A program made the position numbers and the translations under genes. A stretch of DNA of 64,000 bases from Lentinula raphanica (taxonomy: Eukaryota > Basidiomycota > Agaricomycetes > Agaricales > Omphalotaceae): positions 1,364,001-1,428,000 of the forward strand of contig JANVFP010000011.1 of NCBI GenBank assembly GCA_027919835.1, in the 5' to 3' direction. This document shows, one piece after another, positions 11,801 to 22,666 of this stretch. How positions within the stretch are numbered: the first letter of the stretch is position 1; every line of letters begins with the position of its first letter. The notes beneath the pieces were generated by a model that saw only the letters and a program-made list of their open reading frames with translations, was not told the DNA's origin and did not search any database.

Positions 11801-12547
11801 GTGATACGTGAAAGCCAAGGTTCCCACTTCCTGGCATCATACGTATCACCGAATATGTCCTGTATAGCACGTTCAGCTGAGGGATAGGTGTGCGAGTTGG
11901 CCATGAAACCTTGAAGGATGCGGAACGCCTCTAATTCGATGTCATAGGGAGTCACCGATGGAACTGGGAAAGCAGTGCTGTATGTAGGTTCTTCAACGGC
12001 GATGCTCTTGCCTGAGCCCAGAAGCGCCTGCGAGGAAGGGCGTGACGCGCTGTCTTCGACTTCTGAGTCAGAATATCGAAGAGCAGCAGAAGTAAGTGGA
12101 CGCGTTCGGCGTTTCGCAACTGGCGGAGAGTCAGAGGGCTCTAGAGGAGCAGCAGTGGAAGCAGCAACAGAATTTTTGAGTCGGCGCATTCGGGATTTCA
12201 CAACTTGTGGACCTTCATCCTCACTATTCTTGTCCTTAATATTAAAACTGGCAATTAGACACAGATTGACTTGAGTTTTGGATTGTGCTTACTGTTTCCA
12301 TTTCATCTGCGCTGGCCTCTTCCGCTTTCTGCTTTCCGTTTCCCTTCCCTCCTCGTCCTCTGCCCTTTCCCCTTCCATTCCCTTTCCCCTTCCCCTTCCC
12401 CTTCCCCTCCCCCTCCACTGTGTCACCTGTTCTCGTATTACGTTTCGATGGCTGAACTATGGTGGAAAGCGACGTTTGTTCTGTGTCTGGTACATTATTG
12501 GACCGGGTTTTTCGGGTTCCCTGTGCTGCTCGTGTTCGAGGGGCCAT
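8868..12547 (-). CDS. Cargo gene 1: unknown 1156-residue protein, low-complexity ends
   Basis: There are five exons: 12547-12293, 12234-10782, 10732-10509, 10457-9815 and 9763-8868. Every junction is GT-AG and the sum is 3471 nt, an exact intact frame. The N-terminus is basic and rich in Gly and Lys (GKGKGKGNGRGKGRGRGG). A variable region follows, then an Asn/Asp tract (roughly residues 385-450) and an acidic stretch. The central part (about 450-790) is the most protein-like, with SRPRAINRFNAFKAHYAVHG and AEKLYETLGYHLLGWLINSK. The last exon encodes many APTRAPTRA-type repeats and ends with a basic KRRREED/KRAKGKGRE segment. I recognise no catalytic domain and no DDE transposase signature. Basic low-complexity ends suggest a nucleic-acid-associated protein, which is inference. 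It lies 316 bp downstream of the Spt5-like gene on the same strand. Confidence 0.75.
9140..9600 (-). repeat. Coding minisatellite in the last exon of cargo gene 1
   Basis: Degenerate short units (GCACGAGTAGGCGCAGCC and variants) encode Ala-Pro-Thr-Arg repeats in the minus-strand frame. The array is long enough to keep other frames open on both strands, giving spurious Arg/Ser-rich and Leu-rich open frames. Confidence 0.7.
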
Positions 12548-12863
12548 TCTTCTTCTAAGACAATTGAAGGCTGTTAAAGTCAGACACGAAGAAAATTAGA
12601 GGCTGGAGAAATCACCTCAGTAAACCACTGACGACGTTGCAACGCGTAAAGCACTAAGCGAACGCCACTAAACTCAAGTTTTTGCACACGGCATCAGCGG
12701 CATGGCAAATTCTAGTTTATCGTGTTTGCGCACGGCATCAGTAATGCTCAAGTACCAGTACTGAAGACTTATGATAGTTTAACGTGTTTGCGCACGAGCG
12801 TCGGTTCCAATCAGTATATACATTAAGTTCTTATCAAAAAAAATACAAGATAATATCATATTT
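12548..12863. other. Intergenic spacer between the two cargo genes
   Basis: No gene is seen. The word GTTTGCGCACGGCATCAG or close variants occurs three times (about 12677, 12724, 12786). As the gap between two same-strand genes it should hold the promoter of cargo gene 1 and the 3' end of the Spt5-like gene. Confidence 0.5.
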
Positions 12864-15800
12864 CTAACTGTGTCCTTGCTTGATTATACGTCCATGCCCA
12901 TCTATGTCATAACCATTGGTATTTCCTCCTGCAGCTTTCCGCACAATGCACATCGCTTTGTTCCCAGCTTCCGAATCTGATCGTGACTCATGAACCATGG
13001 CGAGTGCATTGCCTGGAATTCTCTTCAGCACTGGGTCACTGCTATCAATCTCTACTGAGAATTGCTTCCTCAGATCTGGGCGAAACACCGGGCGCATTAC
13101 CTGCAACACCCAGAGATTTTCTTGAGCAAAGTAATTCGCCCGTCGGACAAGCTTTCCCGTATGTTCCCCTTCACATATGATATAAAGCCCACTAGCCGAA
13201 TGACCCTTCGTGACTTTACTGCATCGAGGGTTGGAAAGTATTGCTTGGGGATTCACTTCGTGTGTCACAACGTTCACCTTACGGCCTCCTACATGATCGT
13301 CCTGAGCAGATATCACAATTTCGCCACTGGACCCTACGTGCAAAGAAACCCGGACTGCATCCTTCTCAGATCGAACATTCACCCATATCTCCCTTCCTGC
13401 AAGGCCTTGGCAGATACGAGGATCCAAAATCCAATGCTTTGGCGGCGGAGGAGCAGAAGCAGAGGCAGAAGATGAGGCATATGGGTTGGGTGTATGTGAG
13501 CTGGGATCCCAAGCAGGAAGGCTGTAGTCAACATCTGCCCAATGACCTTTCGGAGTTCGACTGCCATCTGCTCGATCGAGCGTTGATGAAAGATTTATGG
13601 CAGGAGCTTCAGTTTCTAGGTGCCGAGGTAGGTATCCCATTCGGAAGTTGAAATATGAGCTGGTTTGCTTGGTGAACGTAGATTCGTGAATGAACCCGCC
13701 GTTGTCTACCCGTCGCAGCTGATCATAATCATACCACTCTTCGTGATTGCCTATTATTGATGGATTTTGGAAACGAATGAGTACGAGAAGCCCGCTCTTG
13801 GTATTCTTCCAATCAGATTTCACATCGAACACTCTGGCCAGATATCCCTTCCGTTCCCCAGTGATTGGTTTGACTTCTACATGCAGCCAAGGTATTCGGC
13901 CGGTGTACTCTGTACGAGGGACCGTGCCTTCAGTTGCTATATAGCCTAGCAGCGTAGAGCGAATGGTAGGATTCAGGAAGGAGATCATTTCATCAACAGA
14001 AGTAACTGTTGAGGTACGGCTTTGAACGCCATGTTCACTACGTCGCAGGTCGAACCAATTGACCTCACGGGTTATGAAGGAATCCGCAAAGTCTGCCAAA
14101 TCTGCCTTCTGGTCGAGGTTTCCGATCTTCTGGATTGCCAAAAGACTGGGTTTGAGAGCAAGGGTAGCACCCAGGTTGGTTAGCTTCGGTTGGAACGCAG
14201 ATTCCTGACTAGAAGTATCGGCGGATGCAGCCACCTCTCGAACAGAGTTGGGATGAACGGTGCAGATAGAGTTGATTTCTGTCAACCAGACATCAAGTTG
14301 ATCCAATTTGACTTTGGTGATTAGTCCAGTTTGACTTGCCGGTGTGAAGTGATCTTCGTTGAGTGTTGAAACTCCAGAGTAGCCCAGTTGCTCTCGTGTA
14401 CGCAGCACAACAGATGGACTGTGAGGGGAGAGTTCCACGATCTGACCCAACCTCCAGTTTTTCCGCAGATGACGTTTTAAGATGGATACGTTGGCCTGAC
14501 TGTGTGAGAATAGAACCTCACACTCCAACGACCCATCCCTTTGAATTATGCCCTCTTCTCCCTTCTTCACCTCTTCAACTCCCGAGCCTTCTGGAACATA
14601 GATGACAGTCTCACCGACGATGAAAGACCATGTACGCGGAGGGGGTAAACGATCTAAGAGGATATCTGGAACAGGGTACTGCGTAAACGTCTTCAACGTT
14701 AGATCGTCAATGCTCTCAGCCATCTCGAGATCAGACAACTGGTGTCGCACAAGTGCGAGGCCACCGCGTATGACCGCCTTATCAAATATGAAGCGCTTCA
14801 GATAGTTGGGTTGATGTTGGCATGTGAAAGGAGTTTCGCATTGTTGAGAGCACCTAGCTTCAAAGTTGACGTCCTTGAGTTCGGGATAAAGAGAACAAAA
14901 GGATTTCCATTGAACTTCTACATTCTTTTGAAAGTCGAAGCCGAAGGTCACTCGAAGAGGACGTTTACCGGTTCGATATTTGGCAGATACAGTCATTTTG
15001 GGAATTCGAGGTTCAACTGGGAGCGGGAAGCCCGCCTCTTCGAAGTCTGGTAACTCGAAGCGAGAGTCGCGCACAGATGGAATATTCTGATCATGCACCT
15101 CTTCTGATGCAGGCTGAGCCTGCTTCGATGGTTTGTGAGAGAACTTGTTTGGATAGAGAGGGTGGTTTACGTTGAATTGCGGACGGGGTATGAAGAGTAC
15201 CAAACTCTCAGTACTTTCATCGATCTCATCGAAATCGTCGAACACCACCAATCCCGTATCACCCCGATACCTACCCTTCGTAGGCACCACCCAAGTCCCC
15301 GGTCGAAAGCTATTAGCATAGAACCTCCGTTTAGAGTCTTGGGTACCGGAAAGATCATCCACCAACGTGTGAAGGGGCATTCCAAGACCGAGCTGATCCC
15401 ACTCCTCCCGCAACTGTGATATTGTGGACGGAGGATTGTTCAGAGTGCCCTGCCTTACAGATACTCTTTTACCACGGGGATAGATGAGGTTCGGGATAAG
15501 GTTGAGATACAATGCTAAAGGTGTATTCCCAGGTAGCATGCTGCGAGCTTGAAGGTAGAATCCGCCAGGATATTGCGAGATGAATGCAGCGCGAATGAGG
15601 TTGAGAGGAATTGTTTCGGAAGCGATATCATCGTTGATACGTTTAACAGTGGTTCGTTCAAAGCCCCTCTAAGTGAAGGAAGTAATGTGAATCTCGGAGC
15701 GAAAAAGGCTAGATGGAAAGAAAGGTCATACCTTACAGCGAACATGGTATATGTGATAAGGGACCGGCCCCCAAGTCGGGACGTTATGATCTTTAATCCA

Positions 15801-17731
15801 TTCAGCAAGTTGGTGCTGCTCCTCTGTCATGTCGAATGCAATCCCCTCATCCTCTTCATCCTCATCCTCATCCTCATCTTCATCATCCTCATTATCGTTA
15901 TCATTGCTGACACTGTGAAAGCAGAGTTAAATGAAGACTGAAACTAAGTAAAGTGTTGTGGGACATACCTTTGGCCAGAAGGAAGGTCTGCCATCGTGTA
16001 GTCTCCATCACCTTTGTTCCCATCGCCGTTCTTCGAATATGACACTTGCGGGGGGTCAACATCCATTGGAACACCCCCGTCAATGTCAACATCGATTGCG
16101 ATCGGATGATCGGCACTCCCGGAAGCAACTACGGGATTAACTTCGACATCATCGATAACGATGACATCTGAATCTCTCAACGATCGCGATGTGGTAGGAG
16201 GAAGAGGGGGAGAAGTTGGGCCGCGGTCGTGACGAAGGAATCCACCTTCTCGCTCCCTGTATACATAGCCCGCGGGGCATAATGAAGATTCGTCAGCGTA
16301 CCAAGTGTCGTCAACTAGTGTAAAGTATTTGCTATTTGGCTCCCATAGATTCATCGTAGGAGGGGGTAAAATCCACAACGGACGGTCAGGAGGAGGTGAA
16401 ACTCGCAAAGTATGCTGAGGCGGTTTGAGCGGCGCAGATAATACTTGCGCGGCCCCGGAAGACGAAGGATGTGCAGGAACATTAGAAATTACACCTCCGG
16501 TACCCTCTGTAGATGAAGGAGGAGAGGCAGGAGGGGCGAAGGATTGGATCATCGCTTCAGGAGCGGGAAGAGATGGCATTTTCGCCTCAGAAGCATCTCC
16601 GGGGCCCTCTGAATACGGAGGAGGAGCAGGAGAGGCGAAAGATTCCATGTTCGCTTCAGAGGCTGAAGGAATTACATGTTCGGAGCCCTCTGAAGACGGA
16701 GGAGGGGCAGGAGGTCCAGGAGAACGCACACTTGGTGCAGGAGTGGGAGGAGATGGCATCTTCGCTTCAGGAGCTGCAGGAGTAACGTCTCCTGAGCCCT
16801 CTGAAGATGGTGCAGGTGCGGAAGGCGCAGGAGAGTGGATCTTCGCTTCAGGAGCTGCAGGAGTAACATCTCCCGAGCCCTCTGAAGATGGAGCAGGTGC
16901 GGAAGGCGCAGGAGATTGAATTTTCGCTTCAGGAGCTGTAGGCGTTACATGTTCGGAGCCCTCTGAAGACGGAGGAGGGGCAGGAGGTCCAGGAGAACGC
17001 ACACTTGGTGCAGGAGTGGGAGGAGATGCATGTTCGGAGCCCTCTGAAGACGGAGGAGGGGCAGGAGGTCCAGGAGAACGCACACTTGGTGCAGGAGTGG
17101 GAGGAGATGGCATCTTCGCTTCAGGAGCTGCAGGAGTAACGTCTCCTAAGCCCTCTGAAGATGGAGCAGGTGCGGAAGGCGCAGGAGAGTGGATTTTCGC
17201 TTCAAGAGCTGTAGGCGTTACATCTCCGGAGCCGTGTGAAGACGGAGAAGCAGGCGTTGGTGGTTTGGCTTCATACTCTCCAGAAGATACATCTCCAGAG
17301 CCCTCTAAAATGGTAGGAGGTGCGGGAAGCGTAGGTGTTGAGCCCGTTGGAGATGGAGAATGCATGGGGAGAGCAGGCGGGGATGGGGATGAGGATATCT
17401 TGGGCAATGTTTGCGATGGGGGAGGTGAGGGAGATAGAGAAGACCTGGGAAGCGGACGAATTTTGCGACGTTGAGTTGATTGCGCTGGTTGGACTGTGTT
17501 CGGTTCGTTGGCGTTGAGTCGTTTCTCCCAACGGGACACCACATCTTCTAGCATAGTCTTCTCCCTCCGATGTCTGAGTTGAACGCTCTCCACCTTCTGT
17601 CGTGCACGCTCTGCCTCTTCCCGAGCCATTTCTTCTTCATCGTCATATTCGTCACCCCAATCCAATTCCTCCTCCTCCGCTTCATCCAGGATGAATACCT
17701 GACGTTCCACGTCGCGAGTGTTGCCAGCCAT
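12864..17731 (-). CDS. Cargo gene 2: Spt5-like NGN/KOW protein, 1582 residues
   Basis: Exons 17731-15969, 15912-15732 and 15668-12864 have GT-AG junctions and sum to 4749 nt, an exact intact frame. Residues 1-590 are acidic at first, then rich in Pro, Ser and Glu with repeated GSGDVTPAAPEAK and PPAPPPSSEGSEH units. An acidic run (NDNEDDEDEDED) at about 592-612 precedes a segment resembling the NGN domain of Spt5 (about 630-700): IYHVRCKRGFER, IRAAFISQYPGGFYLQA. Several KOW-like segments follow, for example RPGTWVVPTKGRYRGDTGLV (about 770), FIVGETVIYVP...GEEGII (about 1000) and ERKGYLARVFDVKSDW (about 1245). Canonical Spt5 joins Spt4 on RNA polymerase II and controls elongation. This copy is probably a TE-associated paralogue: it lies between inverted arms, has a long repetitive N-terminus and lacks an obvious CTR. 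The Spt5 link rests on motif reading only. Confidence 0.7.
16420..17290 (-). repeat. Coding repeats in the N-terminal part of the Spt5-like gene
   Basis: Imperfect repeats of roughly 70-120 bp encode alternating SEGSGDVTPAAPEAK and SPPTPAPSVRSPGPPAP modules on the minus strand. Units are shuffled, and one near 16965-17105 is almost exactly duplicated, suggesting recent expansion by slippage or unequal exchange. Confidence 0.65.
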
Positions 17732-17996
17732 CGTGAATGTAAGGATACCACCTGGAGATACCGAAAATCGTCAGCACAATCTTCAGCGACATGGTCTTTT
17801 TTTGTATTTCTCAGCAATTCTCTCAATAATTCGTTCACATTTTTGGGCCTTTAGCCATATGTACTGAACTCAGGGTGGCTCAAACGGTGTCGAAAGTGTA
17901 TTCAAAGGGTCTCGAGAGCTGAACTGATGATACTGTACTTAATGTATTCTACCGTACGCGATGAATAGACGAGGGTCGGCGAAATTGAACTTACCC

Positions 17997-18276
17997 GCAC
18001 AGCGATGGTGATAGTAACGAGGAGAAGGAAAAAATGTTTACGTAATACAATCGACGGAAAGTTGAAGCCTGCCGAACTAGCAAAGTATTGCTCATCGCCG
18101 GAAAGTCACGATATTTCGGCAGCCTCGGCAAAGTGATGAATTTCGGCGGTCTCGGCAAAAGCTCATGACTTTCGAGTGATGAGCAATACTTTGCTAGTTC
18201 GGCAGGCTTCAACTTTCCTCTCGATTGCATTACGTAATCCTATTTCTCTCTTCTCGTTACTATCATCCTCTGTGCT
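17997..18276. repeat. Inverted repeat with ~110-bp arms upstream of the Spt5-like gene
   Basis: Arms at about 17997-18108 and 18167-18276 enclose a 58-bp loop. The core (18058-18096 and 18178-18214) is almost perfect: AAGTTGAAGCCTGCCGAACT and its complement. It begins about 265 bp upstream of the Spt5-like start codon. It may be a small MITE or a regulatory hairpin; no flanking duplication was established. Confidence 0.7.
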
Positions 18277-18280
18277 GTTA

Positions 18281-18382
18281 CTGACGACGACGAAGGAATA
18301 CTCGTCGTATTCCTTCGTCGTCGTCAGACCTCTCTCACCTCATCACTGACGACGATGAGCTAATCTTCTTCGTCGTCGTCAG
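18281..18382. repeat. Two short GACGACGA hairpins
   Basis: A perfect 20-bp stem (CTGACGACGACGAAGGAATA at 18281-18300, complement at 18308-18327) has a 7-base loop. A second, weaker hairpin of the same CTGACGACGA type lies at 18346-18382. Confidence 0.7.
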
Positions 18383-18389
18383 ACGACCC

Positions 18390-18780
18390 TCACCTTCGCC
18401 CTTCGACATATTCCGTACTCCTGAGGACAACGTTCAACAACCTTCCACCAACGACGACGATGAACCATGCTTCTCCGTACTCTTCCCTCACCTTCACCAT
18501 TTCTTCGACAGCTATCGTACTCCTCGGTGCTCGATAGCCTTCCACCGAGGACGTTCAACATCCTCCCACCAACGACGACGATGAACACAGCTGCTTCGTT
18601 CTCTTCCCTCACCTTCACCAGCATTCCTTCGACAGCTACCGTACTCCTCGGTGCTCGATAGTCTTCCACCGAGGACGACGAAGGGTTCTGCTTTCTCGTT
18701 CAACAGCCTTCCACCAACGTCGACGATGATGAACAAAGCTTCTTCGTTCTCTTCCCTCACCTTCACCATTCCTAAACGAA
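18390..18780 (+). repeat. Minisatellite of about 127 bp, roughly three units
   Basis: Units share CGTACTCCTCGGTGCTCGAT, CACCAACGACGACGATGAA and TCGTTCTCTTCCCTCACCTT. Starts near 18500 and 18630 give a period of about 127 bp; the first and last units are partial or rearranged. The array separates the hairpins from the right arm. No gene is supported here. Confidence 0.65.
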
Positions 18781-18796
18781 CCTCGAAGCGCGAACA

Positions 18797-21700
18797 GCCC
18801 ATGTATGGGAACATCCCAGTAAAGGAACAGCCCATGTAAGAGGGACATCCCAGTAAGGGACAGCCCAAAGACAGGGACATCCCAGTAGCAAGGGATATCC
18901 CATGTAGGGACATCCCAGTAGGGGACATCCCATGTAGGGACATCCCAGTAGGGGACATCCCATGTAGGGGACATCCCAGTAAGGGACAGCCCATAGACAG
19001 GGACATTCCAGTAGGGACATCCCTTGTACGGGACATCCCAGTAGTAAGGGACATCCCATGTAGGGGACATCCCTTGTATGGGACATCCCAGTAGTAAGGG
19101 ATATCCCATGTCAGGGGACATTCCAGTAGGGACATCCCATGTAAGGGGACATCCCAGTAGTAAGGGATATCCCATGTTGGGGGACATCCCATGTTAGGGA
19201 CATCCCATGTTGGGACATCCCATGTTGGGGACATCCCAGTAGGGGACATCCCAGTAGTAAGGGATATCCCATGTAAACTGTCAGTAGTCCTTGAAATCAT
19301 AGTCAGTGATACAATTTTCAACATGCTTTGGTAATAAATAAGGATTATATTCACTGAAAGATTGGTGCATCCAATGTAAGAGGGACATCCCAGTGGGGAC
19401 ATCCCATGTAGGGTACATCCCAGGTGAGGGACAGCCCAGCTGAGGGACATCCCTGTTGAGGGACATCCCAGCTGAGGGACATCCCTGTTGAGGGACATCC
19501 CAGCTGAGGGACATCCCATGTAAGAGGGACATCCCTGTTGAGGAACATCCCAAGTGGAACAGTCCAGCTGAGGAACATCCCTAGTGGACCAACCTTGTTG
19601 AGGGACAGCCCAATTGGGTGTGGGACAACCCAAGTAGGACAGCCCATCTACAGGGGATATCCCATATGGGCCATTCCAGATGAGGGATATCCCATTGAGG
19701 ACATCCCATTCACAAAGGGACAACCCAATTCAGAAGGAACATCCTATAGGGACATCCCAGGTGGGAGGGAACATCCCATGAGGGAAATCCCGGGGATTTT
19801 CAGCATATTAGCTAGGGGATTTACGGGTCTTGTCCTATCTAATATGATACCTTTTGGTGGTTGCCTAAAACAACCCAATTCAGAAGGAACATCCTATAGG
19901 GACATCCCAGGTGGGAGGGAACATCCCATGAGGGAAATCCCGGGGATTTTCAGCATATTAGCTAGGGGATTTACGGGTCTTGTCCTATCTAATATGATAC
20001 CTTTTGGTGGTTGCCTAAAGTGTCTCATCAGAAAGCAAAAAATCTGAAAAAATCATAAAAAATACTCAAAAAATTCAGGGTTGCCTCATTGGCCCTGAAA
20101 ACACAAAATAAAAAAAAATACGCAACAAGTGTAAAAATGTTATCATTCCAAATCATACTAAATCTAGGTATATATGATGTACATGCTATTTTTAGCACAC
20201 CCAGTACCCTCAGACACATAGAATGGCTTATATTATTCAATTTATTGAACTTAACACATTTGACAATGAAAAAACTCAGAACAGTAGTAATGTATATTAT
20301 ACTCAATACACTTAACACACTCAACAATGAAAAACCTCAAAACAGTATTCATATGTGTTATACTCAAAACTCATAATACACTTAACAATGAAAAGTCTCG
20401 GAACAATACTAATGTATATCATACTCAACGTATTTAACACACTCAACAATGAAAACCCTCAAAACAGTATTCATGCACTTCACAATCAAAAACTTGGAGT
20501 AGTGTAATCACTCATTATACTTATCACATTGAACACACTTCATCAGTAAGTATAACACACCTATAATGGGACATTGTTATATTATAACACACATATAACA
20601 ACGAGTTTTGGGCGCTTATGGGCGCTTATTTGGTGTTTTTGAGTCGAAAATCATTGATAACACACTCAATAATTTTTATGTGGGCTTATATATTGTGTCA
20701 GAATGTTATTTATATCATACCTTCCTAGATACAATTTGGAGAACCAGAAAATACAGCCTATAGAGCTGGATATATGATGATCCTTTATGATTTTACACTG
20801 TTTTGTGTAAATCACAGTGCATACATCCATGTTATGAAGTCAAACTCCTTCTGGGCAATGAAAGGAGACATCCTACAACCTATTCTATGCTTACTCTGTG
20901 TCATAAAGCCAAGAGACTTACAATGGGAGTCATTGAGTATGACATCTGTAGTTACATGCAAGTATACATATCACCAATATACATGAAATATGTAGATGTA
21001 TATTACAGAGTCCAATGGTCATGATGAGTATCTGGATCATGTCCATACATTGTTAGTAGACTGTAGGAGTGCTCTCCCCTTGAGACAGCTTTGGTATCTA
21101 TGCAATACATGGACATATGTATTATCATTTACCTAAAACACTGTTAAATCATAAAAGATCATGATATAGCCATCCCTACAGGCTGTAATTTTGAGTTCTC
21201 CGAATTGTATCTAGGGGAGTATGATGTATACAACATCCTGACACAACAGAAAGTCCTCACAAAAATAATTGAGTTAGGTATTAATGAATTTCGACTCAAA
21301 AACATCAAATAAGCGCCCATAAGCGCCCAAAACTCGTTGTTATATGTGTGTTATAATATAACAATGTCATATTAAAGGTATGTTATTCTTACTGATGAAG
21401 TGTGTTCAGTGTGATACATGTTATGAGTGATTACACTACTCTGATTTTTTATTGTTAAGTGTGTTATATTGATTGATGAACTGTATCAAGTATAATACAC
21501 ATGAGCACTGTTCCGACTTTTTTCATTGTAAAGTGTGTTGAGCATGATATACATTAGTATTGCTCTGAGACTTTTCATTGTTGAGTGTATTATGTGTTTT
21601 AAGTATAACACACATAAACACTTTTTTGAGGGTTTTCATTGTTGAGTGTGTTAAGTGTGTTGAGCATGATATACATTAGTATTAATATTGTTCCGAGACT

Positions 21701-22650
21701 TTTCATTGTTAAGTGTATGATGAGTTTTAAGTATAACACACATGAATACTGTTTTGAAGGTTTTCATTGTTGAGTGTGTTAAATATGTTGAGTATGATAT
21801 ACATTAGTATTGTTCCGAGACTTTTCATTGTTAAGTGTATTATGAGTTTTAAGTATAACACATATGAATACTGTTTTGAGGTTTTTCATTGTTGAGTGTG
21901 TTAAGTGTATTGAGTATAATATACATTACTACTGTTCTGAGTTTTTTCATTGTCAAATGTGTTAAGTTTAATAAATTGAATAATATAAGCCATTCTATGT
22001 GTCTGAGGGTACTGGGTGTGCTAAAAATAGCATATACATCATATATACCTAGATTTAGTATGATTTGGAATGATAACATTTTTACACTTGTTGCGTATTT
22101 TTTTTTATTTTGTGTTTTCAGGGCCAATGAGGCAACCCTGAATTTTTTGAGTATTTTTTATGATTTTTTCAGATTTTTTGCTATCTGATGAGATCAAATT
22201 CTATTTTTGGACCAATTTCCTTTTTAGGCAATTTTGATGTGCCTGAGGTAGCCAATACCTCATTGTAGCTATTTTTGGTTTCCTCTGTCATGTTTTAGCA
22301 CCTCAAGATCAATAATATCATTTTATGCTTTTTTCTATTCAAAAATATCATAACCCAAAAAGGAAATCAATGACGTAATGATCTAACCCTAATTTACCTG
22401 ATTTCATGATTGCCGTAAACGTAGTCACTTCGCGAAGTGCAGTACAGCTTTGCAAAGTAGATTTATTATAATATACCTATTAAATAATAAAAGAATTATT
22501 AAATATTATTAAATATACTAAATAGCCGAGCACCCCCCGGAGCCCTACTGGCCTACCCGGAAGGTTTTGTTGAGCTTCGAGAGCGAGTCCTGTTACTCCG
22601 CGAAGCTGTGGTGGAGACTTATCAGACTACTTCGCGGAGTTTTTACAGCT
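18797..22650 (-). repeat. Right inverted arm of the 18-kb unit
   Basis: Reverse complement of the left arm in the same layered order: satellite (18797-19710), 150-bp duplication (about 19720-20020), foldback copy (about 20035-22205), then the CTTCGCGAAG-rich tip. It lacks the MITE present in the left arm and therefore shows the empty site (TTGGTCCACTAGGG on the complementary strand, near 19576-19589). Confidence 0.9.
20035..22205. repeat. Foldback copy C inside the right arm
   Basis: This is the mirror image of foldback copy B with the same loop and the same GGGCGCTTAT duplicates (20610-20629 and inverted 21309-21328). It is nearly identical to B, far closer than either is to element A. B and C therefore descend from duplication or conversion of one copy, not from two independent insertions. 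Confidence 0.75.
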
Positions 22651-22666
22651 TCAGCTGGTTATATAG

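Larger units (their letters stand above)
4625..22650. mobile_element. 18-kb composite unit with ~4-kb inverted arms and two-gene cargo
   Basis: The sequence at 4625-8728 returns as its reverse complement at 18797-22650, leaving a unique centre of about 10.1 kb. Both outer tips read AGCTGTA(G/A)AAACTYCG followed by clustered CTTCGCGAAG-like words. The arms differ by a 227-bp MITE insertion (left only), one extra 23-bp repeat unit (left only) and scattered substitutions. These two indels account for the whole 250-bp length difference. The centre carries two minus-strand multi-exon genes with intact frames and no recognisable transposase. No convincing target-site duplication is seen at the outer borders. 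The right border abuts a truncated Plavaka-like transposase. The unit could be a mobile element mobilised in trans, or the product of an inverted duplication around the cargo. Confidence 0.75.

Noticed and set aside
16425..17517. Plus-strand Gly/Ala/Glu-rich frames opposite the Spt5-like N-terminus
   Set aside because: Reverse reading of the Pro/Ser/Glu repeats; no splice or start support.
4610..22665. Target-site duplication at the borders of the 18-kb unit
   Set aside because: AGCT occurs on both sides but belongs to the inverted tip itself; no independent direct repeat could be found.
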